Assembly (NCBI GenBank): GCA_036260665.1
Contig: DATAMF010000711.1
Span: 1-6,110 of the forward strand
DNA length: 6,110 nt
Direction: 5' to 3'
Source of the DNA: DATAMF01 sp036260665
GTDB taxonomy: Bacteria > Chloroflexota > Anaerolineae > Aggregatilineales > Aggregatilineaceae
In this document: positions 1-6,110 of the stretch, piece by piece
Position numbering within the stretch: the first letter of the stretch is position 1
How the letters are laid out: the number at the start of each line of letters is the position of its first letter
Translations under genes and position numbers: made by a program
Notes under the pieces: generated by a model
The model's database searches: none
The model's input: the letters and a program-made list of their open reading frames with translations, nothing else
Told to the model about the DNA's origin: nothing

Positions 1-1968
1 CAGGCTTCGGGCGGCCAACCGATCACGGAAATCGAACCCTGGACTCCGCTCAACAGCATTACGTGGCTGCATGTGATGTCGCTGGGTTTGAACGGTAATT
101 TTTTCTATGAATTGGTCCGCTGGGAGGCACTTCAGAACAATTCCCCCGAAGAATTAGCGGCCATTGCCCCCGGTTATGACTATGAAACCATGCCGCTGAT
201 TATGGAACCGGGTTGGCAGCCGCAGCCCGCCCCCATCACCCGCTATAATGTGGATGCGCTGGCAAAAATCCCTGGCCTCAAAAACATTGCCCAACTGGGA
301 CAATTGGGGTTGGGATCAAATAATTGGGTGATAAGCGGCGCATTGACCGAAAGCGGCAAACCGCTGCTAGCCAACGATCCGCATATTTCGATCCAGATGC
401 CCTCGGTCTGGTATGAAAATGGGCTGCACTGTGTGAAAGTCACCGACGCCTGCCCCTATGATGTGAGCGGCTACAGTTTTGCCAGTACGCCGTTTGTGGT
501 GCTGGGCCATAATCAAACAATTGGCTGGGGTGCCACCAATGTGGGCACCGATGTGCAGGACCTGTACGTGCTGGAAATCAACCCCGACAACCCCCTGCAA
601 TACCGTTATGAGGGTGAATGGGTCGATATGGACGTGATCACTGAAACGATAACAAGCTGGGACAGTGATCCACAAGAAATAGAAATTCAGATGACGCATT
701 TCGGACCAGTGGTCAACGATCTGTTTGGCGTGAAACAGCCGATGGCGCTGCGCTGGGGTGCCGCTGATGGCAACCACACGTTTGAAGCGATTGTGATGAC
801 AAACCGGGCCAGCAATTGGGATGAGTTTCAGGCTGCTATGGCGCGCTTCGATTCGCCCGCCCAAAACTTTGTCTATGCCGATATAGACGGCAATATCGGT
901 TACATCATGACCGGCCTCGTACCGAAACGCGCGGCGGGGCAGGATGGCACTGTTCCGGTGGATGGAACAACCAGCGCGTTTGAATGGCAGGGTTATGTTG
1001 ATCCCATGCAAAACCCGCGCCTCTTCAATCCCGCTGCGAATTACATTGTCACTGCCAACAACGCGGTGCTGGCCCCGGATGATTTTCCATATCTTATTAC
1101 GCGTGATTGGGAATACGGTTATCGCGCGGCGCGCATCGAAGAACTGCTGCAATCGTATGAAAAACACAGCCCAGAGACATTTGCCGCCATCCAGTTCGAT
1201 AACTATAGCTGGGCGGCGTCCTTGTTGGTGCCTGCGGCGGCGGAAATGGATTTCGGGGACGAGCGGTTGAATGCAGCGGCGGACTGGCTGGCTGAGTGGG
1301 ATTTTCAGGCCGACGCGGATAGTCCACAAGCCGCCTTGTTCAATGTGTTTTGGCGCGAATTTGCGCTCGTGGCGCTGGATGAACTCCCCGACTATGAACA
1401 GTCCTTTACCACATTCCAACTTTCGCGGCTGCTGGCGGACAGCACCCATCCGCTGTGGCATAACGCCAGCCTGAACACCAGCGATCCGGTGGCGATCACC
1501 GGGCAGGCACTTGAGAATGCGCTGGAATTCATGGAAGATAACTACGGCGCGGACCGTGCCGCGTGGCGTTGGGGTGATGTACATCAGGCACGTTTCCTGG
1601 CGGCTCCACTGGGACAGCTTCCCTCGGGTCTTGATCCCCAGCTTGATGCCCTGCTGCCGCTGTTATTCACATTTTTTAACCGTGAAACAGGTGTGAGCGG
1701 CGGCGCGGCGATTATCAACGCGACCTCCTGGATCATTGATGCTGACAGCTTCGATGTGAGCAGCTTGCCCAGTATGCGTATGATTCTTGATTTCAGCGAC
1801 TTTGAGAACTCGCGCTTTATCCACACAACCGGCCAAAGTGGAGATCCGCGCAGCCCACACTATGATGATTTCATCGATCTGTGGGCCAGTGGACAATATC
1901 TCCCACACGACTACACGCCGGAAACGGTAGAAGCCCATACTGCGGTTTTGTGGACGCTGCAACCGTAG
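1..1968 (+). CDS. Penicillin acylase family protein (Ntn hydrolase), 5'-truncated
   Basis: This is a periplasmic or extracytoplasmic type of amidase that hydrolyses an acyl-amide bond. Family members act on beta-lactam side chains, N-acyl homoserine lactones or other acyl amides. The frame is open from base 1, so the start lies upstream and 655 codons are visible. The window opens at the alpha-chain segment EPWTPLNSITW followed by NGNFFYELVRWEAL. The alpha/beta junction is G|SNNW, with the nucleophile Ser codon at 316-318. Counting this Ser as beta1, His beta23 (in NDPH, 382-384), Asn beta248 (in TANNAV, 1057-1059) and Arg beta270 (1123-1125) fall where Gln/His23, Asn241 and Arg263 lie in known acylases, with the same Asn-Arg spacing of 22. 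The beta chain is 550 residues, a usual length. From family size, roughly 130-190 residues, including any signal peptide, are missing. A GTG at 73 is internal, not the start. The family is certain; the substrate is unknown. Confidence 0.95.
   Translation, partial: QASGGQPITEIEPWTPLNSITWLHVMSLGLNGNFFYELVRWEALQNNSPEELAAIAPGYDYETMPLIMEPGWQPQPAPITRYNVDALAKIPGLKNIAQLGQLGLGSNNWVISGALTESGKPLLANDPHISIQMPSVWYENGLHCVKVTDACPYDVSGYSFASTPFVVLGHNQTIGWGATNVGTDVQDLYVLEINPDNPLQYRYEGEWVDMDVITETITSWDSDPQEIEIQMTHFGPVVNDLFGVKQPMALRWGAADGNHTFEAIVMTNRASNWDEFQAAMARFDSPAQNFVYADIDGNIGYIMTGLVPKRAAGQDGTVPVDGTTSAFEWQGYVDPMQNPRLFNPAANYIVTANNAVLAPDDFPYLITRDWEYGYRAARIEELLQSYEKHSPETFAAIQFDNYSWAASLLVPAAAEMDFGDERLNAAADWLAEWDFQADADSPQAALFNVFWREFALVALDELPDYEQSFTTFQLSRLLADSTHPLWHNASLNTSDPVAITGQALENALEFMEDNYGADRAAWRWGDVHQARFLAAPLGQLPSGLDPQLDALLPLLFTFFNRETGVSGGAAIINATSWIIDADSFDVSSLPSMRMILDFSDFENSRFIHTTGQSGDPRSPHYDDFIDLWASGQYLPHDYTPETVEAHTAVLWTLQP
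313..318 (+). other. Predicted autoproteolytic alpha/beta cleavage site of the acylase
   Basis: The codons Gly (313-315) and Ser (316-318) form the G|S junction of the acylase precursor. In this family the chain cuts itself here and the new N-terminal Ser becomes the catalytic nucleophile. The following SNNWVISG, then ANDPH 17-23 residues on, is the standard beta-chain opening. The assignment rests on motif position, which also places the His exactly at beta23. Confidence 0.88.
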
Positions 1969-1990
1969 CCCATTGACTTATCGGGCAGAC

Positions 1991-2020
1991 AGCCTGCTTT
2001 CGAAAAGAGCAGGCTTTTTT
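1991..2020 (+). terminator. Rho-independent terminator or attenuator after the acylase gene
   Basis: A perfect 8-bp stem (AGCCTGCT at 1991-1998, AGCAGGCT at 2008-2015) encloses a 9-base loop and runs into six T residues (2015-2020). This is a classic intrinsic terminator for the acylase gene, 22 bases after its stop codon. It is oddly placed: only 14 bases separate its T tract from the start codon of the next gene, leaving no room for a promoter in between. It may act as a partial terminator or attenuator in a shared transcript. Confidence 0.8.
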
Positions 2021-2023
2021 GTA

Positions 2024-2028
2024 AGGAG
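2024..2028 (+). promoter_or_regulatory. Ribosome binding site of the creatininase-family gene
   Basis: AGGAG within TAAGGAGAA lies 6 bases before the ATG at 2035. It fixes that start: the frame is open back to the acylase stop at 1966, but no ATG, GTG or TTG codon occurs in it between that stop and 2035. The site begins only three bases after the terminator T tract. Confidence 0.85.
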
Positions 2029-2034
2029 AACGAG

Positions 2035-2835
2035 ATGCGTACTGTGCGATTTGAGCAACTTCGCCCGTCAGAAATTATTGCGGAACGAGAACGTTACCCG
2101 GTGGTATTTCAGCCGCTTGGCCCGCTGGAATGGCATGGGCCACATCTACCTGTGGGAACCGATCCATTGCATGCGGAAGCGGTAGCCTGTCGGGTGGCGG
2201 AACAAAGTGGCGGCGTGGTGATGCCGACTCTGTTCTGGGGAACGGAACGCGAACGATCTCCACAAGCTCTCCAGCGGATTGGGTTTCGAGGGGATGAATG
2301 GATTATCGGGATGGATTTCCCACCCAACACGATGCCGAGCCTTTATTCAGCAGAAGATATATTTGGCGTGGTAGTGCGCGCGCGGTTGGACCTGCTGGTA
2401 CAGCAGAATTACCGGTTGGTTGTGATGGTGAATGGACATGGCGCGACCAATCATATCACAGTACTGGACCGGTTGGCGGCAGAATTTACGGCGCGTGGTC
2501 CGGCCCAAGTGCAGCACCTGATTGCTTTTAGCCCTGAGCCGAACGGGGAATATCAGGTGGGGCACGCTGACGCTATCGAAACCTCGTTGATGATGGCACT
2601 TTATCCGCATGCGGTTGATCTGACTACCCTGCCTGATCAATCCACACCGTTACGCAACGTCGATTGGGCGATTGTGGATGCAGCAACATTTGGCGGAAAA
2701 CCTACAGATGAACACACCGTTGCCCCAGAGAATGATCCCCGCGTAGCTGCCAGTGAAGAAAAAGGCAATGACAGTCTGGCACGTTCCGTTCAATGGATTC
2801 AGGTTCAGGTTCAAAAGGCACTCGGAATGGTGTAG
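2035..2835 (+). CDS. Creatininase family protein (metal-dependent amidohydrolase)
   Basis: This is a 266-residue protein, the normal length for the family, probably cytoplasmic because no signal peptide is seen. Family members use a two-metal centre to open cyclic amides or cleave amide/formamide bonds (creatininase, the FAPy deformylase ArfB, the mycofactocin peptidase MftE). The metal-binding block PLEWHGPHLPVGTD gives Glu32, His34 and Asp43, matching the Glu34/His36/Asp45 pattern of creatininase. NGHGATNH gives His135, and GHADAIETS holds His177 and Glu182. As I recall, Pseudomonas creatininase has His-x-Glu (120/122) where this protein has His135-x-Ala137, so creatinine is an unlikely substrate. 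The mannosidase gene follows after 41 bases, suggesting a shared transcript and a role in carbohydrate or glycoconjugate breakdown, which is inference. The family call is firm; the reaction is unknown. Confidence 0.93.
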   Translation: MRTVRFEQLRPSEIIAERERYPVVFQPLGPLEWHGPHLPVGTDPLHAEAVACRVAEQSGGVVMPTLFWGTERERSPQALQRIGFRGDEWIIGMDFPPNTMPSLYSAEDIFGVVVRARLDLLVQQNYRLVVMVNGHGATNHITVLDRLAAEFTARGPAQVQHLIAFSPEPNGEYQVGHADAIETSLMMALYPHAVDLTTLPDQSTPLRNVDWAIVDAATFGGKPTDEHTVAPENDPRVAASEEKGNDSLARSVQWIQVQVQKALGMV

Positions 2836-2838
2836 AAT
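2810..2838 (+). promoter_or_regulatory. Weak candidate sigma70-type promoter before the mannosidase gene
   Basis: TTCAAA (2810-2815, 4 of 6 matches to the -35 consensus) and TAGAAT (2833-2838, 5 of 6 matches to the -10 consensus) are 17 bases apart. They overlap the end of the creatininase-family gene. Transcription would start near 2845 and give a leader of about 30 bases. Matches of this quality arise by chance, so read-through from upstream is equally plausible. Confidence 0.25.
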
Positions 2839-2868
2839 CTGAAACGTAAAATTTCACAATAAAAGGCT

Positions 2869-2872
2869 AGGA
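2869..2872 (+). promoter_or_regulatory. Ribosome binding site of the beta-mannosidase gene
   Basis: AGGA (2869-2872) lies 4 bases before the ATG at 2877. A second purine run, AAAGG at 2862-2866, lies 10 bases before it and could also pair with 16S rRNA. An in-frame TAG at 2868-2870 rules out a start further upstream, so the ATG at 2877 is well supported. Confidence 0.6.
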
Positions 2873-2876
2873 AATA

Positions 2877-5312
2877 ATGTTCAATAAAATCAGTTTAAGC
2901 GGTGAATGGGAACTGTATCGAGCTGGGGAGAACCAGTCGATCCGGGCGGTTGTTCCAGGATGTGTCCACCTGGATTTGCTCCGCGCCAAACAAATAGAAG
3001 ATCCATTTTATGATGACAACGAGTCCGATCTGCTGTGGATTGGCGAAACAGATTGGACTTATACGCGGCGCTTTCGTGTTACGGCGGAATTTCTTCAGCA
3101 GCCCACTATCCTTGTGCGGTGTCATGGATTAGATACCCTGGCAGCGGTAGAGATCAACGGAATCGCAGTTGGTAAAGCGGACAATATGTTTCGGGTTTGG
3201 GAATTTGATGTTAAGCGGCTGTTGCAAGTCGGCGAAAACACCATCTCGGTCCGGTTTGATGCGCCCATGCCTTATCTGAGAGCGAAAGAGGCAGAAACGG
3301 GTGTGTTGCCCGGCTGGGTGGGAAACTATCGGCAGAACGGCGGCGGATGGCTGCGCAAAGAGCCTTGTAACTTCGGTTGGGACTGGGGTCCGATGGTCGT
3401 GACCAGTGGCATTTGGCGAGAAATTGAACTGATTGGGTTTGAGGCGCGGCTGACAGATGTGCATATTGAGCAAGAACATCAAGCAAATGGTCAGATCAGG
3501 CTGAATATTCATCCCCAGGTTGAAACCGGCGGCCTCGGCGTACGAGTAGAAATTGCATACGGGGATACCGTTGTAGCTCGTGCTGAACAGCCGGTAGGCC
3601 ATGATGTGCAGGTGCTAATTGAACAGCCCAAACTGTGGTGGGTGAAGGGGATGGGCGAACAGCCATTGTACGAGGTCACAGTGCAGTTGGTGGGAGAAAA
3701 CAACCAACTGCTCGATGAGTGGCAACGGCGAATCGGACTCCGCACACTCAGCTTGGAACGACACGTAGATGAGTGGGGCGAATCGTTCCACTTCGCCATC
3801 AATGGCGTTCCATTTTTCGCCAAAGGCGCGAACTGGATTCCGGCGGACACCTTTGCTCCCCGACTCACCCGAACCGATTACGAAAAGCTGATCCGTGATG
3901 CAGCGGCAGCGAATATGAACATGCTGCGGGCGTGGGGCGGCGGAATTTACGAAGCGGACGATTTTTATGAACTGTGCGACGAATATGGAATCGCGGTGTG
4001 GCAGGATTTTATCTTTGCCTGCGCGACTTATCCCGCATTTGATACTGAGTTCCTGGAGAATGTGCGCGCGGAAGCGGTGGATAATATCCGACGGCTGCGG
4101 CACCATCCATGCATTGCGCTGTGGTGTGGCAATAACGAACTGGAACAAGGGTTAGTCGGGGACCAATGGACTGACCAAACTATGAGCTGGGAGGACTACG
4201 ACAAGCTGTTTAACACCCTGCTGCCGGAAGTCGTCCAAGCGGTTGATCCTCAGCGGGCTTATTGGCCGTGCAGCCCTCATACATCGGTGGGAGATCGAAC
4301 GAATTGGATGAGTCCTGAAAGCGGCGATGCTCATTTGTGGGGTGTATGGCATGCGCGGCAGCCATTCGAATGGTATCGAAGCTGTTTTCATCGTTTTGTG
4401 AGTGAATTTGGATTCCAATCTTTTCCAGAACCCTCGACGATCAACTCCATGATTAAAGCCGAAGAACGTAATCTGACCAGCTACGGGATGGAGTATCGCC
4501 AACGCAGCGGAATCGGCAACAGCACCATTGTTCACTATTTGCTCGAATGGTTCCGGCTGCCGAACTCCTATGAATCCAGTATCTGGTTGAGCCAGATTTT
4601 ACAAGGCATGGGTGTTAAATACGGGGTTGAACATTGGCGGCGGCAAATGCCACGCGTGATGGGCACCGTTTACTGGCAGATCAACGACTGCTGGCCTGCC
4701 CCAAGCTGGTCGTCTATCGATGTTGATGGACGGTGGAAAGCCTTACACTATATGGCGCGGCGATTTTATGCGCCACTGCTGATTTCGGGCGTTGAAAATA
4801 TGGAGGCGGGGACGGTTGATATTCATGTGACCAGCGACAAACTCGATCCATGTGACGGAACGGTAACGTGGGAGCTTATCTCTACAACAGGCGAGGTGAT
4901 TCGCAAGGGGCAAAGCGGTGTTGCGATTGGCGCACAGCAAGATACCATGATCCAAACGCTGGACCTCAACGTGGATATTCAGCGTGTAGGGCAGCGAAAT
5001 CTGGTGGTCAAGCTCATGCTCCATGTGAATGGGAAAGTTGAGTCGGAAAATCTGGTGTTATTTGTCCGGCCTAAACATTTGACATTAGTGAAGCCAGGGA
5101 TTCAGGTCAGGATCGATCAACAGCAAGCGCAGATCGAACTATCTGCCGAACACCCGGCGCTGTGGGTCTGGTTATCAACCCCCGGTGGTCAGGCTGGCTT
5201 TTCAGACAATTTCTTCCATCTGTTCCCTGGCGAAACAAAACAAATCAGCATTGAGGGAGAAACCAATCTCGACGCGGTGGTGATCCAATCGTTGATCGAC
5301 ACCTACCAATAA
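2877..5312 (+). CDS. Beta-mannosidase, glycoside hydrolase family 2
   Basis: This enzyme removes terminal beta-linked mannose from short manno-oligosaccharides or glycan cores with retention of configuration. It has 811 residues, slightly short of the usual 820-890. No signal peptide is seen, so it should act in the cytoplasm on imported oligosaccharides. In order there are: an N-terminal jelly-roll sugar-binding domain (about 1-190) with the mannosidase hallmark FGWDWGP (Asp169); an Ig-like sandwich (about 190-300); a TIM barrel (about 300-640) with AKGANWIP (315-322), RAWGGGIYE (351-359), acid/base Glu421 in WCGNNE, nucleophile Glu510 in VSEFGFQ and WQINDCWP (600-607); and C-terminal Ig-like domains ending with FSDNFFHLFPGE (775-786). 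The two Glu are 89 residues apart, close to characterised homologues. The GWDWG and WCGNNE motifs favour mannosidase over beta-galactosidase or beta-glucuronidase. It is probably in an operon with the creatininase-family gene. Confidence 0.96.
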   Translation: MFNKISLSGEWELYRAGENQSIRAVVPGCVHLDLLRAKQIEDPFYDDNESDLLWIGETDWTYTRRFRVTAEFLQQPTILVRCHGLDTLAAVEINGIAVGKADNMFRVWEFDVKRLLQVGENTISVRFDAPMPYLRAKEAETGVLPGWVGNYRQNGGGWLRKEPCNFGWDWGPMVVTSGIWREIELIGFEARLTDVHIEQEHQANGQIRLNIHPQVETGGLGVRVEIAYGDTVVARAEQPVGHDVQVLIEQPKLWWVKGMGEQPLYEVTVQLVGENNQLLDEWQRRIGLRTLSLERHVDEWGESFHFAINGVPFFAKGANWIPADTFAPRLTRTDYEKLIRDAAAANMNMLRAWGGGIYEADDFYELCDEYGIAVWQDFIFACATYPAFDTEFLENVRAEAVDNIRRLRHHPCIALWCGNNELEQGLVGDQWTDQTMSWEDYDKLFNTLLPEVVQAVDPQRAYWPCSPHTSVGDRTNWMSPESGDAHLWGVWHARQPFEWYRSCFHRFVSEFGFQSFPEPSTINSMIKAEERNLTSYGMEYRQRSGIGNSTIVHYLLEWFRLPNSYESSIWLSQILQGMGVKYGVEHWRRQMPRVMGTVYWQINDCWPAPSWSSIDVDGRWKALHYMARRFYAPLLISGVENMEAGTVDIHVTSDKLDPCDGTVTWELISTTGEVIRKGQSGVAIGAQQDTMIQTLDLNVDIQRVGQRNLVVKLMLHVNGKVESENLVLFVRPKHLTLVKPGIQVRIDQQQAQIELSAEHPALWVWLSTPGGQAGFSDNFFHLFPGETKQISIEGETNLDAVVIQSLIDTYQ

Positions 5313-5318
5313 TAGAAA

Positions 5319-5358
5319 ATTCTCCTCCTCTTGGTGTGATGTTCAAGAGGAGGAGAAT
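5319..5358. terminator. Bidirectional terminator hairpin between convergent genes
   Basis: A perfect 15-bp inverted repeat (5319-5333 with 5344-5358) has a 10-base loop. It starts 6 bases after the mannosidase stop and ends 16 bases short of the stop of the minus-strand GH105 gene, the expected place for a shared terminator. The T tracts are short: on the minus strand the stem runs into TTTT, and on the plus strand only GATTTATT follows. It may therefore act as a stable 3'-end hairpin or with Rho as well as an intrinsic terminator. Confidence 0.75.
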
Positions 5359-5374
5359 GATTTATTCAGCCCAT

Positions 5375-6110
5375 TTACATGAAAAACGTGCTTGCCAACA
5401 TAAACGGCCCGACACCCTTATAATCGTTCGTGACGATTGGCTCACTCACATAGTACTCAAAACTTCCATCACGATACGGTGTGCCACCTAACCCCGCGAC
5501 GCTGCATATCCGGTTCAGGTTGAGCAGTCCGGCCTCGTCAACGGTGACAAACTGCCGGGTAATTCCCTCATATGCCTGCTGTGCTCTTTCAGCAAAGGAG
5601 GCATCCAAATACCCCTTGTCGCTGCCTTTGCACATCGCGTAGACGAACATGCACGATGCCGACGCTTCCAGATAGTTTCCAGGCCGAGTACCTTGATCCA
5701 GCACCTGGTACCATACACCGGATTCCTGGTCCTGAACCGCCGCGACTGCGGCCATAGATTCTTTAAAGATCGCTGCGATTTGATCGCGCTTCGGATGTGT
5801 TTCGGGTAGATAATCCAACACATCAATTATCGCAATCATGTACCATCCCATCGCCCGGCCCCAAAAGTGCGGTGATTTTCCGGTCTGTGGATCGGCCCAG
5901 CGGTGCGTTTTCGTCTCGTCCCAGGCATGACATCGCAATCCGGTTCGTTCATCTCGTGTGTGCTGGTCAATCAACGTAATTTGGTGAACCACATCGTCGA
6001 ATGTTTCGGCTTCCCCAAACGTTGCACCATACTGCGCCAGAAACGGTGCGGCCATATAGATGCCATCCAGCCACATTTGGTGTGGATAGATTAGTTTATG
6101 CCAGAACCCA
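5375..6110 (-). CDS. Unsaturated rhamnogalacturonyl/glucuronyl hydrolase, GH105 family, 5'-truncated
   Basis: GH105 enzymes hydrate the C4-C5 double bond of the unsaturated uronic acid left by polysaccharide lyases and release it from the oligosaccharide, for example in rhamnogalacturonan I breakdown (YteR, YesR). The frame is open to the window end: FWHKLIYPHQ precedes the first ATG (6074-6076), so that Met is internal and the real start lies beyond 6110. About 244 residues are visible of a usual 360-375. Hallmarks are YPHQMWLDG (Asp codon 6065-6067), CHAWDE (Asp 5918-5920, likely general acid by analogy with YteR Asp143), FWGRAMGWY (5840-5866), EASASCMFVYAMCKG and the C-terminal run SVAGLGGTPYRDGSFEYY then SEPIVTNDYKGVGPF. 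Glycan specificity and export cannot be judged because the N-terminus is missing. It converges on the beta-mannosidase gene, so it belongs to a different transcription unit, perhaps a pectin-related one. Confidence 0.94.
   Translation of the reverse strand, partial: GFWHKLIYPHQMWLDGIYMAAPFLAQYGATFGEAETFDDVVHQITLIDQHTRDERTGLRCHAWDETKTHRWADPQTGKSPHFWGRAMGWYMIAIIDVLDYLPETHPKRDQIAAIFKESMAAVAAVQDQESGVWYQVLDQGTRPGNYLEASASCMFVYAMCKGSDKGYLDASFAERAQQAYEGITRQFVTVDEAGLLNLNRICSVAGLGGTPYRDGSFEYYVSEPIVTNDYKGVGPFMLASTFFM

Noticed and set aside
367..1584. A 405-codon open frame on the minus strand inside the acylase gene
   Set aside because: Its translation is low-complexity and His/Arg/Ile-rich with no recognisable domain. 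It lies fully antisense to a gene with all catalytic motifs intact, so it is a codon-bias shadow.
1973..2001. TTGACT as a -35 box for a promoter of the creatininase-family gene
   Set aside because: Five of six bases match, but at spacings of 16-18 bases the sequence is GC-containing stem (GCTTTC and neighbours), with no acceptable -10 box.
1966..2037. Acylase and creatininase-family genes share a frame with no stop between TAG 1966 and ATG 2035, hinting at an amber read-through fusion
   Set aside because: An open run of 22 codons is expected by chance about a third of the time. The gap holds a terminator and a good ribosome binding site, so two separate proteins are the simple reading.
1973..2185. 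A 70-codon plus-strand frame overlapping the terminator and the creatininase start
   Set aside because: It has no ribosome binding site, crosses the terminator hairpin and overlaps a well-supported gene in another frame.
2798..2813. Short tandem repeat of TTCAGG (2.7 copies)
   Set aside because: It encodes a Gln-Val alternation near the C-terminus of the creatininase-family protein and is too short to mean more than chance.
3615..4148. A 177-codon minus-strand frame inside the mannosidase gene
   Set aside because: It is antisense to the TIM-barrel coding region, overlaps other shadow frames and has no recognisable motif or ribosome binding site.
5357..5491. A 44-codon plus-strand frame starting at an ATG right after AGGAGGAG
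   Set aside because: The purine run is the right arm of the terminator hairpin, only one base from the ATG. The frame is antisense to the conserved C-terminus of the GH105 gene and its product resembles nothing known.

Overview
The window shows four protein-coding genes of a bacterial, enzyme-rich accessory or catabolic region. Two are cut by the window edges. No RNA gene, mobile element, CRISPR array or integrase was seen. No gene-free stretch exceeds about 70 bases. Shine-Dalgarno sequences are clear, spacing is compact and base composition looks moderate (by eye near or slightly above 50% GC, not computed). This gene mix (a Ser-type penicillin-acylase paralogue, a creatininase-family amidase, a cytosolic GH2 beta-mannosidase and a GH105 unsaturated uronyl hydrolase) is common in polysaccharide-degrading Chloroflexota (Anaerolineae-like) and also occurs in Paenibacillus-type Firmicutes. 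The phylum call is an inference.

Layout: (1) 1-1968, plus strand, the 3' part of a penicillin-acylase-family N-terminal-nucleophile hydrolase, with the end of the alpha chain, the self-cleavage junction and the whole beta chain visible. (2) 1991-2020, a strong hairpin with a T tract, a probable terminator or attenuator. (3) 2035-2835, plus strand, a creatininase-family metal-dependent amidohydrolase starting only 14 bases after the T tract. (4) 2877-5312, plus strand, a complete GH2 beta-mannosidase 41 bases downstream and probably co-transcribed. (5) 5319-5358, a perfect 15-bp inverted repeat between convergent genes. (6) 5375-6110, minus strand, the C-terminal two thirds of a GH105 unsaturated rhamnogalacturonyl/glucuronyl hydrolase.

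How they may work together: the beta-mannosidase and the GH105 enzyme each act late in plant-type polysaccharide breakdown, trimming short oligosaccharides (beta-mannosides, and unsaturated uronyl oligosaccharides made by polysaccharide lyases). They lie in convergent transcription units, so they need not share a regulator. The creatininase-family enzyme sits directly upstream of the mannosidase and may cleave an amide or cyclic amide met in the same catabolic setting, but its substrate cannot be read from the sequence. The acylase seems a separate unit ended by the 1991-2020 hairpin. I found no convincing evidence of a wholly new system. The most useful leads are the hairpin placed against the creatininase ribosome binding site and the unassigned substrates of the two amidases.
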